From positions 4,712,001-4,776,000 of the forward strand of contig OY720101.1 of the NCBI GenBank assembly GCA_963082875.1: a stretch of DNA of 64,000 nucleotides, written 5' to 3'. The notes under the pieces were generated by a model. The model did not search any database, was not told the DNA's origin, and worked only from the letters and a program-made list of their open reading frames with translations. The first letter of the stretch is position 1, and each line of letters begins with the position of its first letter. Below, piece after piece: positions 27,501 through 39,730 of the stretch. Both the position numbers and the translations under genes were made by a program. The stretch is from Corella eumyota. Lineage: Eukaryota > Chordata > Ascidiacea > Phlebobranchia > Corellidae.

Positions 27501-27762
27501 TGAGTTAGTTTTAATATAAAACACAAACTAGTTGAAATTTATATTTTATTCATTTTTTTTAAACTTTAAATTAACAAACAATTGCATAAACAAAAAAAAA
27601 CAATAATGTGTGAATGACAATTGACAATTAACTAATGACAATTTAACAAGTATATACATTAAAAAACAATATCAAATGACAATTATACAAGCCATAGTAA
27701 CATTTATGACAAAAACCTAATGGCAATGCAACTGTAAAATTCGTTTTGCATTTAACTTGGAA

Positions 27763-28440
27763 CAAAGGAGGAATTATTAGAACAAAGGAGGAACTATTGG
27801 AACAAAGAAGCAACTATTGGAACAAAGGAGAGAAGGAGCAACTATTGGAACGAAGGAGCAACTATTGGAACAAAGGAGCAACTATTGGAACAAAGGAGCA
27901 ACTATTGGAACAAAGGAGCAACTATTGGAACAAAGGAGCAACTATTGGAACAAAGGAGGAACTATTGGAACACAGGAGCAACTATTGGAACAAAGGAGCA
28001 ACTATTGGAACAAAGGAGCAACTATTGGAACAAAGGAGCAACTATTGGAACAAAGGAGCAACTATTGGAACAAAGGAGCAACTATTGGAACAAAGGAGCA
28101 ACTATTGGAACAAAGGAGCAACTATTGGAACAAAGGAGCAACTATTGGAACAAAGGAGGAACTATTGGAACAAAGGAGGAACTATTGGAACTATTGGAAC
28201 AAAGGAGGAACTATTGGAACAAAGGAGAAACTATTGGAACAAAGGAGGAACTATTAAAGTAAGGGAGGAATTATTGGAACAAAGGAGGAACTATCAGAAC
28301 AAAGGAGAAACTATTGGAACAAAGGAGGAACTATTAAAGTAAGGGAGGAATTATTGGAACAAAGGAGGAACTATCAGAACAAAGGAGGAACTTTTGAAGC
28401 AAAAAGGAATTAGTAAAGCAAATGGGAATTATTGGAACAA
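27763..28440 (+). repeat. 20-bp minisatellite, copy B
   Basis: About 34 units of GGAGCAACTATTGGAACAAA and close variants (GGAGGAACT..., GAAGCAACT...). The central units are nearly identical, the ends more diverged. Because 20 is not a multiple of three and the unit has no stops, all three plus-strand frames are open; the resulting 125-198-aa ORFs are not genes. Confidence 0.95.
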
Positions 28441-28534
28441 AGGAATGATTATTAAAGCAAAAGAGGAATTCTGTTTTCTTGGAGAAAATAACATCTATGC
28501 CAAAATGGTTAACATCATTCTGAGGAGAAGGATT

Positions 28535-31351
28535 TAAAGACACGAACTTGATCATTTATTTTAGCAATAAGGATATAGGTAAATATATTTCTTGTTGTTA
28601 TTATAATATATAATTGTGCATAACAGTTTTTTTAAATAAGAACTGCAATGATAAAATTTTCTATGTAACACCACAATTTTTGGATTGATTTCCAAACTAA
28701 CAATATTTGCAACTAACAAAAATTTTTTTTCATGTTGAAATGATTAACATCATCCTGTTCAATATGGTTTGCTAACACTATTCTGTTGGATGGAGGGATT
28801 TAAAGACGCAGATTTAATCATTCATTTTACAAAGCTACAGCAATTACGATATAAGGTAAATATATCTGGTTATTAAACCAATTTATAATAAGGCAATATG
28901 TAAGAGAACTAATATATAACGAAAAATAAAAATTGTGTTTATAATTTTAGACATGCCTGGTTAACATTTTCTATTTGATAGAATAATATGGCATGGTTAC
29001 CAAACCTTTAAAAAGTAAGTTTTATCAAACTAATAATATTAACATTTAATTTTAATTTAATTTTAGATTGCTGTACGAATTACAAAAAAGCAAACAAGAA
29101 GACAAGTTCACTGTTAAACTATCCAATATTAAAAGGTAATTTCAATTTTCTAAAATGTTGTTAGTAACTGATATTAAATTGGCCACGTTAATGTGTGATG
29201 CAATTTTTTAACATTTTTTGTATATATATTAAATTAAATAAAAGTTTGTTTTTACAGGCAAAGTTACAACGCCTAATTTGGATTAGGGCTTTTAACATAA
29301 AAGCAATGAAGTTTAAAGCCATTCACACTAAAGGTTGGTACATATCTTGTATTATCTGTAATAAATTAAACATTATTGAATGCCAAATTTAAATAGTATG
29401 TAGAGTTATTAAATTTATTAAATACAAAAGTTTAATTTCCTTTTATTTTCACAGAACGGTTTAAGAATGATAATTCTGCAAAATGGGCAACGTGGATTTG
29501 TTAGATCTTCAACTGCTGCAAGGTAAGTTTTATTTTTTGTCTTTTTAAAATTACTTGATTTTTTTTCATATATATTACATTCCTCACTAATTTTCTCTGG
29601 TATTTTAAGGTCCTTGCTTATTATTTCTTATACTTTACAGACTTTGGCTGATTTTCTTCTGTACTTCACAATCCATTTTTATTTTCGCTTATATTTAAAG
29701 ATCCCATAAGGGCATGCAAAGTAAAAATGGTCCAAAAATTAAAAAAATTTATAAAAAGCATTAATTGTGCAATAGTGGAAGATTTTAATAAAAAAATCTT
29801 AAAATTGATATTTTTAAAGAAGGGATTTAAAGACGCGGACTTAATCATTCATTTAACAAAGCTACAGCAATTACGATATAAGGTAAATATCTGGTTGTTA
29901 TTTAAATTTGTAATAGTGCCTAACAAAATAACGTAAAATCTTACCTTTTGTTAAATATTAAGGCGTGTCATAGAGAAAGTTTGTTTATGCTAAACATAAT
30001 CAAATAATTTTAAACCCTATTTTATTTATCAAATAAATCTAGTTTTGGGATTGGTATCAAACTCTAAAAAATTTAATTTTAATAAAAAATTTTTCCAAAT
30101 TAACAATATTTGCAACTAACATTATTTTTTCTGTTTTTAGATTGCTGTACATATTAAAAATAAAGTAAATTGGAAGACAGGTTCACTGTTAAACTATCCA
30201 AAAATTAAAGGTAATTTTTATTTCCAAAAACACTTTTATTAAAAGCTATTTACTTATCTTAACTGATGTAAATATATTTTCTATTAAACTGGTAAAAAAA
30301 TAGTTGGATCACTTGTGTTTTATGATCCCCAGACAACTTTTAGACCTTGTGGTCCTAGCTAACACTAATTCTCACTTGTACTTTGTGGTCTTTGTTAAAT
30401 TTCTTGATATATATTAAGATTTTCACTTATTCTTTCTCGCACTTTAATGTCCTCGTTATTCTCTAATTGTTTACTGTCCTTACTAATTCTAAAATCTTTT
30501 TCTTACTTGACGATATATTTTCTAATTTTCTCTCATACCTTCTCGTTAATTCTCTTTCTTATTTCATGTTTCTTGCTAAATCTTTCTGTACCTTTACGAA
30601 TTTTGCTAATTCTTTTTTATACTTTACAGTTTAAATTTTTTAAAGGGGGGTACCTAAAAGTATATATATGTGTAATTAAAATAGTTTATTTGATTGGTTA
30701 TACATTCACTAAAATTAGTTATTTCTAACATATTAATTAAAATTTTTATTTTGACAGGCAAAGTTACAACGCCTAATTTGGATTAGGGCTTTTAACATAA
30801 AAGCAATGAAGTTTAAAGCCATTCACACTAAAGGTTAGTATATCTCTAATATTATCTGTAATAAACTAAAAATTATTAAATGACAAAAAGTAAGTAGTGC
30901 AAAGTTTTTAAACACAAAAGTTTAATTTATTTTATTTTAACAGAATGGTTTAAGAATGATAATTCCGCAAAATGGGCAACGTGGAATTGTTAGACATTCA
31001 ACTGCTTCAAAAGTATGTTTTAGTTTATTTTTATAATTTTCATTGAACTTAGTCTTAAAATGGATTTGTAACATTGTTTAGTTTTATTAAATTGTTCCCT
31101 GTATCTTATTTGGTATTTAAATTGTTAAACATTACATTGTTTTGCAATAACCAAACTAACTTGACAAAATAAATAATAAGTGTTCCTATGATAAAAACTT
31201 AATTTTAAAGTACGATCAATTTTGTAATAATCTCAAATTTTTAAATAGTTTTTTTTACAATTATTTTTTGTTTTAGGAAACCCTAAACCCTTTAAGCGGT
31301 GGATTTTACTCCAAACTACACAATCAAACCTCATCGATGAACCCTTTTTAA
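28535..31351 (+). ncRNA. Exon-like block array, copy B (candidate noncoding multi-exon locus)
   Basis: Shorter version of the array at 16-23.8 kb. Type 1 blocks end at 28578, 28855 and 29882 (ACGATATAAG before GTAAAT in the last two). Type 2 blocks are 29067-29135 and 30141-30210. Type 3 blocks, 29258-29333 and 30758-30833, are almost identical to each other and closely match 16329-16404. Type 4 blocks are 29455-29522 and 30945-31012. A further acceptor-bounded piece begins at 31277. The order 1-2-3-4 occurs twice in a row, which shows the repeat unit of the array clearly. Type 5 blocks are absent here. No frame is preserved between members: for example, the two type-2 blocks differ by one base in length before their shared end. 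Confidence 0.55.
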
Positions 31352-31592
31352 AGTTAAGTTAAATTCGTGTTTATATTGTATATACAGAATTTTTTTTGGT
31401 ATTTTAGTTAAATATAATTCTTTATGCCATAACTTAAATTATTGGACAACATGAATATTTTTGTGTATATGGTTAGTCTTAGCATTATTTTTTTAAAAAT
31501 TTTTGCCCTTTTTTTTCATATAGGATTTTAATGTAAAATAAAATCAAATACGTAAGTTTCTTTTTTTTCTTACAATGGTTTATTTGTTTTAG

Positions 31593-33640
31593 AGATCCTT
31601 TTATCGTTCCATAATGTGGATTCTACTTCAGACTACACAACCAAACCTCAGTGGTTTTATTACCACACAATTCAATCTGCGTGGTGTAACACCACACAAT
31701 CTCTACACACTACAAAATCGAACCTCAGTGGTGTAATACCTCATTAATTAAGTTAATTAACTCTTATCTCTTTTACTATTTAAACTCTTTTTGTTAATTT
31801 TCACTAGGCTAAGATAGCTCTAATGTGTGTAATGCTTCGCCTCCTGGCACTTTCCAATTTTCAACTAACTGCAACATTGTTGCAACTAAGGCCCTTAAAC
31901 AAATAGGGTTAATGGGGGGGTCATGTTAGGATAGGTTAGGATAATGGGGGGGTCCTTAAACTGTGAACTTAAGTAACACAACTTTGATAATTTTAATAAC
32001 TAATATATTTAAACATCTGTAAAGAGGACAAGCCTCACTCGGTTTTTGTAATTTCGCATCAAATCTGGATGTATACGGATATCGGTAAACTCGCAATTCG
32101 GATAACCGATCGCAATTTCCGCCGCTCTCCATCATATCAGTTTTCTAACTGGTATGATCTTTTCATTATCTTTCTAATTAAAAGTTTGGTCAAGTATTTT
32201 CCATGCTTGGGTTAAACTTTTTCTATGTAATGTAAATGTTGTGACATGAGTCGAAGTCTTCGCAGAGCAAAAAAGGAGGAAAAAGATTTTGGATGAAGTC
32301 TTCAAATTTTTGTAAAATATTAAATTTTATTTGTAATTTGTAAAATGTTTTTTAAAGGTTTTTAAAAAGTTGATAGTAGATAATTTGTGTTGATAATTTG
32401 TGCTGCTGATGGATTTTTAAACTTTTATCGAACTCTGACCCCCAAACTCAGGACTGAAGATGAAAAATAACGAACTCGGGACTGAAGAAAGTCAGTATTA
32501 AAGAATGAAGATGGAGCAAATAAAGGTTGGTGCTATGATAGCCACTAATGTGGTGTCATAGTTCAAGTTAAATTCTTTCAGAAAAGAATTTTAACTTAAA
32601 AAAATTCTTACAAAAAAGAATTTTAACGCTTAAATGTGTTATTATAATACTAGTGTGATATTTTGTGTTGCGACGCTTAAATAAAACATTTATTCTTCAA
32701 TTCTTCCGTAAAAGAATTTGAATTTAAATTGCTCTGATTCCGACGCTTTACTCTCGTTTGCGATTTTGTCTGATGTAGTTGCAGCGGAAAGCAGAACTGA
32801 GAAAAAATTATGCAATTTTGGAAATTAAAAAAAATGGCAGATTTAGCAAATAATTCTTGTAAAAAGTTTTAAAAAGCATTTAGTTACTTATAGAATACAG
32901 TTATAAAATTTGTAGACTTAGTTATTTTCAAGTTAGAAAATTTGTAGACTTAGTAATTCACAAGTTAGAAATTTGAAGACTTAGATATTTCCAATAAAGA
33001 AATATTTTAATTTAGCTCGGTGGTTTAGGTAATTTATTTAGTTTAAATTTGAAAAATAATTCAAGACTCAACATTTTCAAGTCATCTAACAACTTCAATT
33101 TTTGGGTAAGTGTGGTCCCCATTGTAAGTATCTCGCTGGCATATTTTTTTCACCCAACTAACCCCTAACCATTTTCTTTTTCAGCTCTACAGGCTAACTA
33201 AGATTAACCCCTAACCACTTTCTTTTTTCAGCTCTACAGGCTAACTAAGATTAACCCAAACCCATTTTCTTAAAAGGTTTTCAGGTTAACAATCTAACAA
33301 TCTAAAATTGGGGGAATCAAAATATCAATCACATCATCACAGTTTAACAGTTTTACAGTTCAGTTCATGTTACTTTAAGTTATTCGTTTTTAGTGGTTCA
33401 GAACCAATCGCAATCAGACCGATATTCTGCTAATATGTACAACCACCGAGAGTTAGTTTTAGTCTGCCGTATACATCCAAAGGTTTTTGCCAGGTTTTAT
33501 GGGTTTCTGACCTTACCTCCTCCTGACGACTCCCATAAAATTCTGGTGTTGGCCTAGAACTAACCCATTGCTTTCTGGTTGACCTTGTCGTGGTGCAATG
33601 GCTTATCACCAACAAACCAGAGTGTCTTAGTTTTGATATT
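31593..33640. repeat. 2-kb terminal block of duplicated segment, copy 2
   Basis: Counterpart of 24004-26050, including the G-run, the ATGTGGTG hairpin region, the AAATTTGTAGACTTAG repeats (32905-32985), the TTCAGCTCTACAGG repeats (33180-33245) and the tRNA-like end. It carries a small insertion near 32023-32048 absent from copy 1. No gene seen in it. Confidence 0.8.
33579..33640 (+). repeat. tRNA-like head in terminal block, copy 2
   Basis: Same TGGTGCAATGG and degraded B-box as at 25979. The B-box here is weaker (AGTTTTGATATT). Confidence 0.3.
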
Positions 33641-35768
33641 AACGAAAATTTGTTTAAAAAAAAATAAAACCAGAACATTAAAAATTATTTAAACAACATT
33701 GTAAACTTTTAAAATATTAAATAAAACAAGGAAAATATTAAGCAATAGATAATTGTTATAAAGAAATTAAAATTAAACACCCAAAATAAAGTAAACACCA
33801 ATTAGAATTTTAATTTTTTTTAAATTAATTATTTTTTGTTTTTTTAGAAAAAAGGAAAATTGACCTTCATTTTATTATATTTAAATTTTAGTATTATTTT
33901 TTCATGTGTTTAGTATATTATTTTTAAATTAATTTTTGTTATATAATTTAAAGCCAGTTTTTGCAAAGCTGGTATTGTTACAATAAATTAATTCAAAGTA
34001 TATATTTTTCCTATTTCATTTAAATAATTTTTTTGATTTTTATTTTTCTTTACTTATTTTGTTTAAATAAATTTACTTTATTAAAGCCTTTTTTAAATGC
34101 AAGTTTCTAAGGGGTTTAAAACTAAGAAAAAAATGATATAGCTTTTTTATTCATGTGATAAATATTAGGTTACTAATAATAACACAATGTTTAACAACAC
34201 AAATTGTAAAGGAATTTGTTAAAACACAATATTGTAACAATTAAAATATTAGTAAATTTTTTTCTAATGCATTATTAAAAGAGATTTTCATTCTGAAAAA
34301 TTCTATATTAAATTGATATATTGAATAAAAAAATGAATTTGTTTTGCCAATAAATTGCATATTAAAATTAATATCTTTAAGTTAAGTTCATACAAAACTT
34401 AATAAAAAAATGTAGTTTAGTTTCTAAACGCCTCATATACTAGTAGACAATTCATTTTTCTGTTACATCAACAACCCTTTGTTAAAATATTGGGCACCCA
34501 CGTTGCTGTTTATCCAGGCTGCTTAGAGACCCTGGACGACGTGTCATAAATATAACATTCGAACGTAAAAACCAAACTTAACCCACTTATCCCTGAAATC
34601 AACTAAATCAGTTTATTATGTCCACGTGGTTGTTAATTTAACTCAAAAGCCGTTACCACTTATCTCTAGCAGCCGGCAACACTTGAATTTTATATCAAAA
34701 ATCAATTTTTACATCGTAGTGCGGAGTTCTCGAGATTTTTTTATTTCAAAAATTTGGATTTGGCACATCCTGATTGGTGCAGAATGTACACGCGATTGGG
34801 ACGACTGTGACGTTAAAAATCGATAATTTGAACAAGTAACTTGTTATACCGGCGTTTTGCCTACTACTCGACCTTATTCTTTAAAAAAGAGGTCGTAAAT
34901 GGTTGTGTAAATTAACAGATGGTAAATTTGGCGTGGTGTAGAATGCTATATTTTAACATTGCAAACTTTAGCTGTTTTGAAAAAAAACGTGAAATTTTTT
35001 TAATTGTAGACATTATAATACGAAGGAAACGCAATAAAAAAGGTTATATTTGTGCGATATCTGATATGTGATGACTTATATGGCTTTTTCATAAAATCGT
35101 TTAGTTTTGGGTAACATTTTAAAATTTACGCTAGCGAATTAGCGAACCTTTATTTAGGGATAAGATGTATTTTCGTATTTATAAAAAAAAATTTAACCTT
35201 TAGTAAGGCACGTTATGTGTGAATTGTTTAATGAAAAAAAATTAACCAAATTATTTTCAACAATAATTTTCACAAATATAGCTTTAAAATAGAATTAAAA
35301 ACTCTCCTGTTGAGGATAAAATTTTGTCTGATTAAAATATGTCTAGTCACGTAACGGCCGAGTGATTATGTTGTTACGCTGACTCAACCAAACAAATTGT
35401 CATCGATTTTTTTGTAAACGTGTTATTGAAACATCAATTTTTAATGAAAGAAAAGCAAAATGCAAGGTTTTTGTTATTGTTTGCAGCCTTTTCAAACAAG
35501 GCAGCATAAAAAATACATAATTACGCATTTAATTAAGATAAAACTATTGTAGTATTAACGCAATTTGTTCAAGTCTAAGGCTTTAAGCTATTTAAGATAG
35601 TAAGAACACTCAAACTGTCAAACAATAATACGTAAATGTTATAACATGTAGAAATAAAGAGCTAAAACATAATTTAAATAAATATGGCTTACATTTCTTA
35701 CATATTTTTAGATTTTATACATTTGTAAATAATATATATAGGTCTAGTTTATTAATATTACAATCATC
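33641..35768. other. Noncoding interval upstream of CRELD
   Basis: AT-rich, no gene recognised. A less AT-rich stretch at 34430-34860 contains CACGTGG (34623), an inverted CCAAT box (GATTGG near 34771) and TGACGT (34809), and may hold regulatory sites. Distance to the CRELD start is about 1 kb, so assignment is weak. Confidence 0.4.
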
Positions 35769-38700
35769 ATGAATTTTAATCATTGTAATAAATTACTTTT
35801 TATATTACCCATCATTGCCATTATGTCAACTGTTATTGAAGCCAAAACAGCTTGCGAAGGTTGCAAGGATTTGGTTGATGGAATTTTAAAGGTAATTATC
35901 TAATCAATAATTAAAAGGAAAATAGATTAAGCAGTTTAAAAAAGAAATTTAGCATTTAACTGTCTTTAAATTATTGTTAAAAAAAAGAATAAAGTTAAAA
36001 CTAAGGTTCTTAAATTATTGTAAAAATTTATTTTATTATTGAGGACCCAAAAGACTTTATTTAAAATTTTGTTTTCAGGGTTTAGATCGATCTAAAAACA
36101 AAAACTTTGAGGGTGGAGATGTTGCTTGGGAGGAGAAAAAAAATTTGAAATTTAAAACGAGCGAAACACGATTGGTTGAAATATTAGAACATGCTTGCCC
36201 CAAAGATAATTTTCAGTGCAATAAAGTCTTAGAGGAAAATGATGAAACAATTGAAACATGGTACAAAACAATGTAAGTATTTTCAATTTAGTTTCTTCTA
36301 GATTTAATTAAAAGGTTCAATTAATTTTTGTTTTACAATAAAAAGTCTTTTACTAAGTTAATAAATTGCATTTTTTAAATTTCTGAAAAGAATTATATTC
36401 ATTTTGGTATTTATTCTATTGTCTTATATCAACTGATATTATGTGTCAATTTAATTTTAAATTACAGATAATTTTATTTATAATTATTTTTAGGCAAGAT
36501 GATAAACCACTCCATGATTATCTTTGTATTGAAAAAGCTGCAGTTTGTTGTACAGACAATAAATTTGGTGAAGATTGTGCTGGTAAGAAAAAAGAAAACA
36601 AATTAAAAAAAAAATCGAAATAATTTAGTATCACCTAAAATTGCTTGTATTTTAATATGTTTATACATAAAGGTGTAACTGTTACTAATTTACATTTTTT
36701 TTTCTTTTTTTTTAGATTGTCCAAAAGGAGAATCAGATGAAATTTGTTTTGGACATGGTTCATGTGAGGTTAGTTTTAACTAATTTTTCTAAATTATACC
36801 AAAATTAAATTTAAAAAAAGAAAAATAAAGAAATCAGTCAATTATTTGTTTTTCATTTTTTTAATATCATATTTTATGATCTACCCCTTGTAACAAAAAT
36901 TGTTTGATGTTTTTTATCTAATTTCCAATTTTTACTAATTTAACCTCAAAATGGAATTGTTTCAATTTATGATGTCCGAAATTTTATTTTAATATGGAAC
37001 AGGATGTAGTACTTACAACACATGAAGTACCTCTTAAATTATTGATTTTTGTTCATCAACTTATTAACAATTACAACTTTATCTAATCATTTTCTGGTCA
37101 AAAGGATTTTTTATTGTTAAATATTATGAATTGTATAAAAAAATAAATTTTAAATTTTTTAAATATTAATTTAGGGTGCTGGTGACAAAGCAGGTTCAGG
37201 AAAATGTGTTTGTGATGCTGGTTATACCGGAGAACTTTGTAATGAATGTGCTGACCGTTATTTTAAAGCTTTCTCCAACGATACATACACTCTTTGTACT
37301 TGTAAGTAAAACATAGTAATTCAAAAAATTCGAATAAAAACAAATAAGTAAAATTAAAATAAAACAACTCACGAATAATAGTATTATTTTTAGAAAAATA
37401 TTTTTCAATTTTTTTTCAGTATGTCACGATACTTGCCAGACATGCACAGGAGCAAACGAAACAGAGTGCTCCACCTGTAAAGATGGATACAGAGAAGAGC
37501 ATGGAGAAGAAGATAAACCAATGACTTGTGTTGACATCAACGAATGTGTTCAACAAAGAGATTTGTGCCCTGTAGGTCAATATTGCGCAAACACCGAAGG
37601 TTCTTATAAATGTGAAGGTATGTAAATTAATTTTAAATTGTAACAAAATTATTCTATTTTTTAAGGATATTTGTATATTTAAACTTGTTATTTTTATTGC
37701 AATACGATATATCTTGTTATATATACTGCATGTAATTGTAATGTTTACTCAACTACCTAAAATTAAATGTCTATTATAAATAATGTATTTTTTTTGCATG
37801 GTGTGATATTTCATATTGTAAATTTTTTATACTGTTTTTGTGCTTATTGTCGTTTTTATTATAACTGTATTGAACCACCTTAGAATGGAAGTGTCATCCT
37901 ATGTGTGAAAAGTGTTACGGACCTTCAAACGCAAACTGTTTTGCATGTGCACAGGGTGCTATCATGAGACACCCTTTTATTTGCCAAGGTTCATTTTAGC
38001 AAAATTAAATTAACTCATAATGAATTCATTATGAATTTTACAGATTGTAATCCTTTATGTTTTTCCTGTTTTGGTCCTCATTTTTCCCATTGTTTCAACT
38101 GTACTCAGGGCTCCATTATGAGAATTCCATATTATTGTCAAGGTTATATTAAAGTCATGTTAGCATAATTTTCATATGGGTTATCATTTTGGTAAATTGA
38201 ATAGGGTTTTGAATCAAAAATTTTAATTCATGTTGGGTCATCATTTATCATAATTTAATATCCTATTTTTGACATTATTAGAATTGGGAATTTAATTGGG
38301 ATTTATTTACCACATTTCACAAAGTGTATTACATTAAACTACTATAACAGTACACTGTAGCTTTGCAAAATGTATATATTTTGTTATGTTTACTAATAAT
38401 ATGTATTATTTATATAGTAAAACTTAATCACAATATACCAGTTTATAAATATTTTTTTAAAACATAAAACTTAGTGAACTGAATTATGCATGGTAGTTAT
38501 GTAGAGTAGTTTTAATCATTTTCTGTAATTTGTTGATTTAATTAAATGGTAATTTAATTGTAACAAATCACATTAAAATCAATTAAAAAATTTGTTAATG
38601 AAATTTTGGACACTGATTGAACTTGGATATTTAATTAGACATTGACGAATGCGCAAGTGGAGCAATCTGTCTCGGCATGTACGAAGTCTGCGTTAACACC

Positions 38701-39730
38701 CCAGGTCATTACAAATGCGAGTGTGCCCGCTTCTTCAGACGTGATCCTGTTTCGGGACAATGCCAACCTGACCCCGCAATATATTCTCGATATCTCCCTC
38801 ATCGAGCAAAGAAGGACGAACCTAAGGTCGAAGCGCCACCTGCTGATGAAAAGAAGGACGACGAGGGTGAATATTGCGAAAATAACTCGGAAAAATGTAG
38901 CAAAAATGATATCATGAACGATGATTCATTAGACCTAGAAGACGATACTCTTAGTGATGACGATATTATGAGACTCGTAGTGGCTGTAGTTATTTGCTTG
39001 ATCGGCACTGCCGCATCAAAGGGTAGCTTGGTTTGGGGTTTACTGTTTTTTTTCTCACTTTTTCTGACAGCTCTGTGGTGGGCATCGGATAAAACTGAAC
39101 AAATAGCCCACAGTTTTATGCGATCATATACTGCTAAACAAGGACATAACGAATTTTAAATCAAAAATTTAAACATTTGTTTTATCTACATTGTAATTGA
39201 GCTTTACAATTGTATACTAATGCTTATTAACTAGCTTTTAGTAATTTGGTAACTTCAATTATATATCTAGCCATAATATTTTTTTATTTTTGATATATTT
39301 CAGTTGTAATTTTCTTCATATCAAAATACTAACATTTAAAAATGTTTCACTGTGTAAATTATCGCATTTCTGTACAACATTTTTATTTTCTGTAACAGTA
39401 GCTTATATGCAGTATTTAAAAACTAACATACACAATATTTACAAAAATATTTGACTTGCCAATGAACTTTTATTTTTTTGCAGTAATATTATGTTTTGCA
39501 AGCATTATGTTAATAAATAACATATTATTTTGTTTAGCTGAAAATGATGTTTATCTGTCACATTAAGATAAATATTATTAACTGTTAATTCCTGTTATGT
39601 TAAGAATAGAATATAACTAATATTTTGCTTTTTTAATCTAGTCGATAAAACTGAAACAACGGAAGAACCGGAGAAAAAAGAAGAGGTAAAAGAAAAAGTA
39701 GAAGATGAAGAAACTAAACAAGAATTATAA
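35769..39730 (+). CDS. CRELD1/2: CRELD, cysteine-rich with EGF-like domains; membrane and ER-lumenal isoforms predicted
   Basis: Secretory-pathway protein of the CRELD family, linked in vertebrates to ER folding and receptor maturation. Exons: 35769-35891 (signal peptide, CEGCKDLVDG), 36079-36272 (AWEEK, SETRLVEILEHAC), 36494-36582 (CIEKAAVCC), 36716-36768, 37175-37301 (EGF: CVCDAGYTGELC), 37420-37617 (furin-like plus calcium-binding EGF, DINECV), alternative 37884-37988 or 38044-38142, and 38639-39159. With one middle exon the membrane form is 467 or 469 aa. It ends in an acidic linker and two hydrophobic segments (LVVAVVICLIG, LVWGLLFFFSLFLTALWW), as in CRELD1. An inner donor after 38866 (GTGAAT) fits in frame with exon 39642-39730. 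That gives a soluble 399-401-aa form with an acidic tail ending KQEL, as CRELD2 ends REDL. Poly(A) signals at 39512 and 39911. Confidence 0.9.
37884..38142 (+). other. Duplicated CRELD exon pair (7a/7b)
   Basis: Exons 37884-37988 (35 codons) and 38044-38142 (33 codons) are tandem copies. Both are phase 1 at each end. Both encode a furin-like repeat: CHPMCEKCYGPSNANCFAC...GAIMR and CNPLCFSCFGPHFSHCFNC...GSIMR. Only 55 bp separate them. Vertebrate CRELD has one such repeat here, so one-or-other splicing is likely. Confidence 0.7.
39642..39730 (+). other. Alternative CRELD 3' exon encoding a KQEL tail
   Basis: After a pyrimidine tract and AG, 29 codons (the first shared across the junction) read an E/K-rich segment ending ETKQEL then TAA. 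KQEL fits the ER-retention pattern [KRHQSA][DENQ]EL. An AATAAA follows at 39911. The coding phase needs a phase-1 donor, which exists at 38867. Confidence 0.7.

Noticed and set aside
27746-28342. Overlapping ORFs of 125-198 aa rich in LLEQRSNYWNKG
   Set aside because: All three frames are open because the 20-bp minisatellite unit has no stop codons. No gene signals surround it.
30447-30728. 93-aa hydrophobic ORF
   Set aside because: Composition reflects a TTCT/TTAT-rich intron-like stretch between two array blocks; no membrane protein family recognised.
34626-34826. 66-aa ORF upstream of CRELD
   Set aside because: No similarity, no splice partners, and no copy elsewhere.
38799-39008. Antisense 69-aa ORF over CRELD exon 8
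   Set aside because: Lies wholly on a well-supported coding exon in the opposite strand.
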